The notes under the pieces: model-generated
What the model was told of the DNA's origin: nothing
Database searches by the model: none
Seen by the model: the letters and a program-made list of their open reading frames with translations, nothing else
Position numbers and translations under genes: made by a program
From: Streptomyces radiopugnans
Lineage (GTDB): Bacteria > Actinomycetota > Actinomycetes > Streptomycetales > Streptomycetaceae
Direction of reading: 5' to 3'
Assembly (NCBI RefSeq): GCF_900110735.1
Contig: NZ_FOET01000024.1
Coordinates: forward strand, 1 to 37,801
Length of the DNA stretch: 37,801 nucleotides
Shown: positions 34,137-37,801 of the stretch, one piece after another
How positions within the stretch are numbered: the first letter of the stretch is position 1
Layout: every line of letters starts with the position of its first letter

Positions 34137-35240
34137 ATGACGACGCCCCGTATCGAATTCGACCTCAAGCCCTCCGCGCAGCTGTTGCCCGCCGCGGAGC
34201 GCGAGGCGGTGCTCGCCGACCCCGGCTTCGGCCGGCACTTCACCGACCACATGGTCACCATCCGGTGGACCGAGGGCCGGGGCTGGCACGACGCGCAGCT
34301 CCAGCCGTACGCCCCGTTCCAGATGGACCCGGCGAACATGACGCTGCACTACGCCCAGACGATCTTCGAGGGGCTGAAGGCGTACCGCCAGCCCGACGGC
34401 TCGGTCGCCGTCTTCCGCCCGGACGCCAACGCCCGGCGCTTCCAGCGCTCCGCGCGCCGGCTGGCGATGCCCGAGCTGCCGGTGGAGACCTTCGTCGAGG
34501 CGTGCGACCTGCTGGTGCAGCAGGACAGGGCGTGGGTGCCCGGCAAGGGCGAGCAGTCGCTGTACCTGCGTCCCTTCATGTTCGCCGCGGAGGTCGGACT
34601 CGGCGTCAAGCCCGCGAACGAGTACCTGTTCGTGGTGATCGCCTCGCCCGCGGGCGCCTACTTCCCGCGCGGCGTCAGGCCCGTCTCGGTCTGGCTGTCG
34701 CAGGAGTACGTGCGCGCCGCCCCCGGCGGCACGGGCGAGGCCAAGACCGGCGGCAACTACGCGGCCTCCCTCGTCGCCCAGGCCGAGGCCGCCGAGCACG
34801 GCTGCGACCAGGTGGTCTGGCTGGACGCCGGCGAGCGCCGCTGGATCGAGGAGATGGGCGGCATGAACCTGTACTTCGTGAAGGGGTCGGGCAGGGAAGC
34901 CACCGTCGTCACGCCCAAGCTGACCGGCACCCTGCTGCCGGGCATCACCCGCGACTCGCTGCTGACGATCGCCTCCGACCTGGGCTACCGCACCGAGGAG
35001 GCCCGCATCTCCGTCGACGACTGGCGCGAGGGCAACGCCGACGGCTCGATCACCGAGGTCTTCGCCTGCGGTACCGCCGCCGTCATCACCCCGGTCGGCG
35101 CGGTGAAGTCCGCCTCCGGGAACTGGACGGTGGGCGACGGCGAGCCGGGTGAGATCACGATGGAGCTGCGCGAGGCGCTGCTGGCGGTCCAGACCGGCCG
35201 CGCGCAGGACACGCACGGCTGGATGCACAAGCTGGCCTGA
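34137..35240 (+). CDS. ilvE: Branched-chain amino-acid aminotransferase
   Basis: A 367-aa PLP-dependent fold-type IV transaminase that makes Ile, Leu and Val from their keto acids with glutamate. The PLP lysine is K203 in EAKTGGNYAAS. Other marks are TIFEGLKAYR, YLRPFMFA, QVVWLDAGERRWIEEMGGMN and the FACGTAAVITPVG segment. Length is typical. The ATG at 34137 has GAAGGA ten bases upstream; a GTG at 34119 is in frame but has no ribosome binding site. Own promoter and a very strong terminator. Confidence 0.97.
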   Translation: MTTPRIEFDLKPSAQLLPAAEREAVLADPGFGRHFTDHMVTIRWTEGRGWHDAQLQPYAPFQMDPANMTLHYAQTIFEGLKAYRQPDGSVAVFRPDANARRFQRSARRLAMPELPVETFVEACDLLVQQDRAWVPGKGEQSLYLRPFMFAAEVGLGVKPANEYLFVVIASPAGAYFPRGVRPVSVWLSQEYVRAAPGGTGEAKTGGNYAASLVAQAEAAEHGCDQVVWLDAGERRWIEEMGGMNLYFVKGSGREATVVTPKLTGTLLPGITRDSLLTIASDLGYRTEEARISVDDWREGNADGSITEVFACGTAAVITPVGAVKSASGNWTVGDGEPGEITMELREALLAVQTGRAQDTHGWMHKLA

Positions 35241-35250
35241 GAGTCCGGCC

Positions 35251-35299
35251 CGGCGGGGGTGGGAGGGCCGCGAGCGTCCCGGCCCTCCCACCCCCGCCG
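35251..35299 (+). terminator. ilvE terminator
   Basis: A perfect 20-bp stem (35251-35270 with 35280-35299) with a 9-nt loop, ten bases after the stop codon. Confidence 0.85.
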
Positions 35300-35354
35300 A
35301 CTCCCTCCGCCCACCCCGCCGCCGACCGTGGCCGACCACATCGTGAGACCGTCC

Positions 35355-35382
35355 GATCCGCGGAGCGGATCCGTGCCAGACT
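35355..35382 (+). promoter_or_regulatory. cimA leader promoter with a 17-base palindrome
   Basis: GATCCGC-GGA-GCGGATC (35355-35371) is a perfect 7+3+7 palindrome, followed by a possible -10 box CAGACT (35377-35382). The start of transcription would be about 16 nt before the leader peptide. The palindrome covers the spacer and -35 region and could be an operator. Confidence 0.4.
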
Positions 35383-35404
35383 GTGCCCGTGCCTCACCTC
35401 GCCA

Positions 35405-35440
35405 TGATTATCGGCAGCAGGCGCGCCGGTCCGCAGTGAC
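35405..35440 (+). CDS. Candidate cimA leader peptide (MIIGSRRAGPQ)
   Basis: An 11-codon frame whose second and third codons are both Ile (ATT ATC), sitting upstream of a U-tract terminator and then cimA, which makes the isoleucine precursor. No clear Shine-Dalgarno sequence is seen. Downstream RNA can fold almost as in the ilvB leader, with the 3' part of the peptide frame pairing to the base of the terminator. This supports translation-dependent attenuation by isoleucine supply, though the peptide is short and has only two Ile codons. Confidence 0.6.
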
Positions 35441-35531
35441 CGCCTACGCACACACCCGGTGCGGTGGCGGACACCGTGTCCCAGACCCGCGCGCAGACCT
35501 CTCGCACCCGCGAGGGGTCTTTTCGTTTTCC
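35422..35531 (+). terminator. cimA attenuator: helix plus U-tract terminator
   Basis: Segment 35422-35432 pairs with 35484-35494 (10 of 11), enclosing a small GGACA/TGTCC hairpin. Immediately after it is the terminator: 35495-35505 pairs with 35510-35520 (one U-G pair), loop ACCC, then TTTTCGTTTT-type U-rich tail. Confidence 0.78.
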
Positions 35532-35626
35532 GGCGACACCCGGCCGGAACGAGGGCGTGAGGGATGATGGGGACAAGTAGGGCCAAGCATTCCGGACCTA
35601 CATCCATCGACAGGAGCCAGACCAGC

Positions 35627-37270
35627 ATGACCGACGCCGCGGCCTCCCGGCAGCCGGGGGACGCGTCCCCCGGCGACGCGTTCCACGTCTTCGACACCAC
35701 GCTCCGCGACGGGGCACAGCGGGAGGGCATCAACCTCTCCGTCGCCGACAAGCTGACCATCGCCCGTCACCTGGACGACTTCGGTGTCGGCTTCATCGAG
35801 GGCGGATGGCCCGGTGCCAACCCCCGGGACACCGAGTTCTTCCGGCGCGCCCGTGAGGAGATCGACTTCCGCCACGCACAGCTCGTCGCGTTCGGCGCCA
35901 CCCGCAGGGCGGGCGTCGCGGCGGCCGACGATCCGCAGGTGCGGGCGCTGGTCGACTCGCAGGCGCCGGTGGTCACCATCGTGGCCAAGGCACACGACCG
36001 CCACGTCGAACTGGCGCTGCGCACCACGCTGGAGGAGAACCTGGCGATGGTCCGCGACACGGTGGAGCACCTGCGGGAGCAGGGCCGGCGGGTCTTCGTC
36101 GACTGCGAGCACTTCTTCGACGGCTACCTGGCCGATCCCGAGTACGCCAAGCAGGTCGTGCGCACCGCGTACGAGGCCGGCGCCGACGTGGTCGTGCTGT
36201 GCGACACCAACGGGGGCATGCTCCCCGCCCAGGTCCAGGCCGTGGTGCGGACGGTGCGCGCCGACACCGGCGCGCGCCTGGGCATCCACGCCCAGGACGA
36301 CAGCGGCTGCGCCGTCGCCAACACCCTGGCCGCCGTGGACGCCGGCGCCACCCATGTGCAGTGCACCGCCAACGGCTACGGCGAGCGCGTGGGCAACGCC
36401 AACCTCTTCTCGGTGGTCGCCGCCCTCCAGCTCAAGTACGGCATGAAGGTCCTGCCCGAGGGCGCGCTGCGCGAGATGACGCGGATCTCCCACGCCATCG
36501 CCGAGGTCGTCAACCTCACGCCCTCCACCCACCAGCCGTACGTGGGTGTCTCGGCGTTCGCCCACAAGGCCGGACTGCACGCCTCCGCCATCAAGGTGGA
36601 CCCCGACCTCTACCAGCACATCGACCCCGAGCTGGTCGGCAACCGCCTGCGGATGCTGGTATCCGACATGGCCGGCCGCGCCTCCATCGAGCTCAAGGGC
36701 CAGGAGCTGGGGATCGACCTCGGCGGCGACCGCGAGCTGGTCGGCCGGATCGTGGAGCGCGTCAAGGAGCGCGAACTGCGCGGTTACAGCTACGAGGCCG
36801 CCGACGCGTCCTTCGAGCTGCTGCTGCGGGAGGAACTGCTGCGGGACGGGGCGGAGGGGCGTCCCCGGAACTTCTTCACCACCGAGTCCTGGCGCGCCAT
36901 CGTGGAGAACCGCCCCGACGGGTCCCACGCCAACGAGGCGACCGTGAAGCTGTGGGCCAAGGGCGAGCGCATCGTCTCCACAGCCGAGGGGAACGGCCCA
37001 GTCAACGCCCTGGACCGGGCGCTGCGGCTGGCTCTGGAGCGGATCTACCCCGAACTCGCCCAGATGGAGCTGGTGGACTACAAGGTCCGCATCCTGGCGG
37101 GCACCCACGGCACGGAGTCCACCACACGGGTGCTGGTGTCCACCGGCGACGGCGGCGGCGAGTGGTCCACCGTCGGAGTGGCCGACAACGTCATCGCCGC
37201 CTCCTGGCAGGCCCTCGTCGACGCCTACACCTACGGTCTGCTGCGCGCCGGCGTCGAGCCCCAGGGCTGA
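35627..37270 (+). CDS. cimA: (R)-citramalate synthase
   Basis: A 547-aa enzyme of the isopropylmalate/homocitrate synthase superfamily that condenses pyruvate and acetyl-CoA to citramalate, feeding 2-oxobutyrate for isoleucine without threonine. It has FDTTLRDGAQREGI near the N-terminus, FVDCEHFFDGY, the CTANGYGERVGNANL motif, VSAFAHKAGLHASA and a C-terminal LeuA-type allosteric dimer domain (about 425-530). At the usual HxH metal site the sequence is H221-A-Q223-DD. The ATG at 35627 has AGGAG ten bases upstream. Leucine-type 2-isopropylmalate synthase is unlikely given the CimA-type motifs. Confidence 0.93.
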   Translation: MTDAAASRQPGDASPGDAFHVFDTTLRDGAQREGINLSVADKLTIARHLDDFGVGFIEGGWPGANPRDTEFFRRAREEIDFRHAQLVAFGATRRAGVAAADDPQVRALVDSQAPVVTIVAKAHDRHVELALRTTLEENLAMVRDTVEHLREQGRRVFVDCEHFFDGYLADPEYAKQVVRTAYEAGADVVVLCDTNGGMLPAQVQAVVRTVRADTGARLGIHAQDDSGCAVANTLAAVDAGATHVQCTANGYGERVGNANLFSVVAALQLKYGMKVLPEGALREMTRISHAIAEVVNLTPSTHQPYVGVSAFAHKAGLHASAIKVDPDLYQHIDPELVGNRLRMLVSDMAGRASIELKGQELGIDLGGDRELVGRIVERVKERELRGYSYEAADASFELLLREELLRDGAEGRPRNFFTTESWRAIVENRPDGSHANEATVKLWAKGERIVSTAEGNGPVNALDRALRLALERIYPELAQMELVDYKVRILAGTHGTESTTRVLVSTGDGGGEWSTVGVADNVIAASWQALVDAYTYGLLRAGVEPQG

Positions 37271-37307
37271 CCGGCCGTCACGACACGCCCACCCAGGTCT
37301 GAACGCC

Positions 37308-37352
37308 TCCCCCGGTGTGGACTGTGGGAACCCCACAGTCCACACCGGGGGA
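37308..37352 (+). terminator. cimA terminator
   Basis: A perfect 21-bp stem (37308-37328 with 37332-37352) with a 3-nt loop (AAC), the longest perfect hairpin in the window; no U-tract. Confidence 0.85.
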
Positions 37353-37468
37353 AACTGGGGATCCTCCCTGGTGTAGCGGCGTCAGGGGCACGGTTCTGTC
37401 CAGCGTGGCCATGAAACGCGGGCTGAGACTGTACGAATCCGACGACAGCGAACAGCACGGTCGTTTCG

Positions 37469-37474
37469 TAGGGT
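37469..37474 (+). promoter_or_regulatory. -10 box for a leaderless accB transcript
   Basis: TAGGGT ends six bases before the ATG at 37481, with no ribosome binding site between. Confidence 0.5.
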
Positions 37475-37480
37475 CTGAAC

Positions 37481-37801
37481 ATGACCGATCTGTCCCAGAC
37501 GCCGCCCGCGGCGAGTGACGCCCGTGGCCGTGTGGCGGAGTTGCACGCCATCCGTGAGCAGGTCCGGCGAGGCCCGAGCGAGCGGGCCACCGAGGCTCAG
37601 CACGCCAAGGGCAAGCTGACCGCGCGTGAGCGGATCGAACTGCTGCTGGACGAGGGGTCGTTCCAGGAGGTGGAGCCGCTGCGGCGGCACCGCGCCACCG
37701 GTTTCGGCCTGGAGGACCGCAGGCCGTACACCGACGGGGTGGTCACCGGCTGGGGGACGGTCGAGGGCCGTACCGTCTTCGTCTACGCCCACGACTTCCG
37801 C
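37481..37801 (+). CDS. accB: Acyl-CoA carboxylase carboxyltransferase (beta) subunit, 3'-truncated
   Basis: The first 107 residues of a biotin-dependent carboxyltransferase that carboxylates acetyl- or propionyl-CoA. RGRVAELHAIREQ, QHAKGKLTARERIELLLD, RHRATGFG and DGVVTGWGTVEGRTVFVYAHDF are N-terminal signatures of this family. The AHDF variant and the location after cimA fit S. coelicolor AccB (SCO5535) better than PccB, from memory. The rest, with the CoA and biotin oxyanion loops, lies outside the window, so acyl specificity cannot be judged. Confidence 0.92.
   Translation, partial: MTDLSQTPPAASDARGRVAELHAIREQVRRGPSERATEAQHAKGKLTARERIELLLDEGSFQEVEPLRRHRATGFGLEDRRPYTDGVVTGWGTVEGRTVFVYAHDFR

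Noticed and set aside
37353..37480. Another leader peptide before accB
   Set aside because: No short frame with a ribosome binding site and a following terminator; the -10 box adjoining the ATG suggests a leaderless mRNA.

Overview
The window is about 73% G+C, with strong third-position GC bias, GTG starts and 4-bp GTGA start/stop overlaps. Nearly every gene recognised is of Streptomyces type: GatCAB, NAD ligase LigA, GGDEF/EAL proteins, the ilvBNC-serA-leuB-ilvE-cimA neighbourhood and an AccB-type carboxyltransferase. It is read as a chromosomal core region of a Streptomyces or close relative. No tRNA, rRNA, CRISPR array, insertion sequence or phage gene was seen.

Layout. (1) 1-4113: end of a polar amino-acid ABC transporter ATPase, an M20 metallopeptidase, a secreted cyanophycinase-like serine peptidase and an RpiR-type regulator; this looks like an uptake and degradation unit for a peptide or amidated amino-acid polymer. 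(2) 4183-8121: SDR oxidoreductase, a short MetE-like (catalytic core only) protein and ligA. A DNA-damage type promoter (RecA-NDp/PafBC class) lies inside the metE-like gene, facing ligA. (3) 8348-10537: membrane GGDEF-EAL protein (RmdB-like) with both motifs intact. (4) 10801-14566: gatC-gatA-[80-bp tandem repeat, possible 62-aa ORF]-small membrane protein-gatB. (5) 14659-18204: minus-strand DUF6191 protein, PQQ-type sugar dehydrogenase lipoprotein and aldo/keto reductase, then a divergent 2-hydroxyacid dehydrogenase. (6) 18580-21579: a second membrane c-di-GMP protein, PAS-GGDEF with a degenerate EAL domain. (7) 21613-27195: a branched-chain amino-acid leader peptide and attenuator, then ilvB-ilvN-ilvC, then serA from its own promoter. 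(8) 27327-31341: PucR-type regulator divergent from proline dehydrogenase and pruA (proline catabolism). (9) 31420-32627: Uma2-type nuclease divergent from a 44-aa protein. (10) 32860-37270: leuB, ilvE, a second short Ile-containing leader peptide with a U-tract terminator, and cimA. (11) 37481-end: start of an acyl-CoA carboxylase carboxyltransferase gene.

Functionally, IlvB/N/C, LeuB, IlvE and CimA cover most of isoleucine, valine and leucine synthesis. SerA feeds serine synthesis, and the proline pair recovers glutamate. The two c-di-GMP proteins flank the tRNA amidation operon. The most interesting non-coding signals are the damage-type ligA promoter, the two architecturally similar attenuators (ilvB and cimA), the perfect 80-bp tandem repeat inside the gat operon, a cluster of apparently leaderless promoters, and several palindromes in intergenic regions. 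All names rest on reading motifs by eye; no database search was run.
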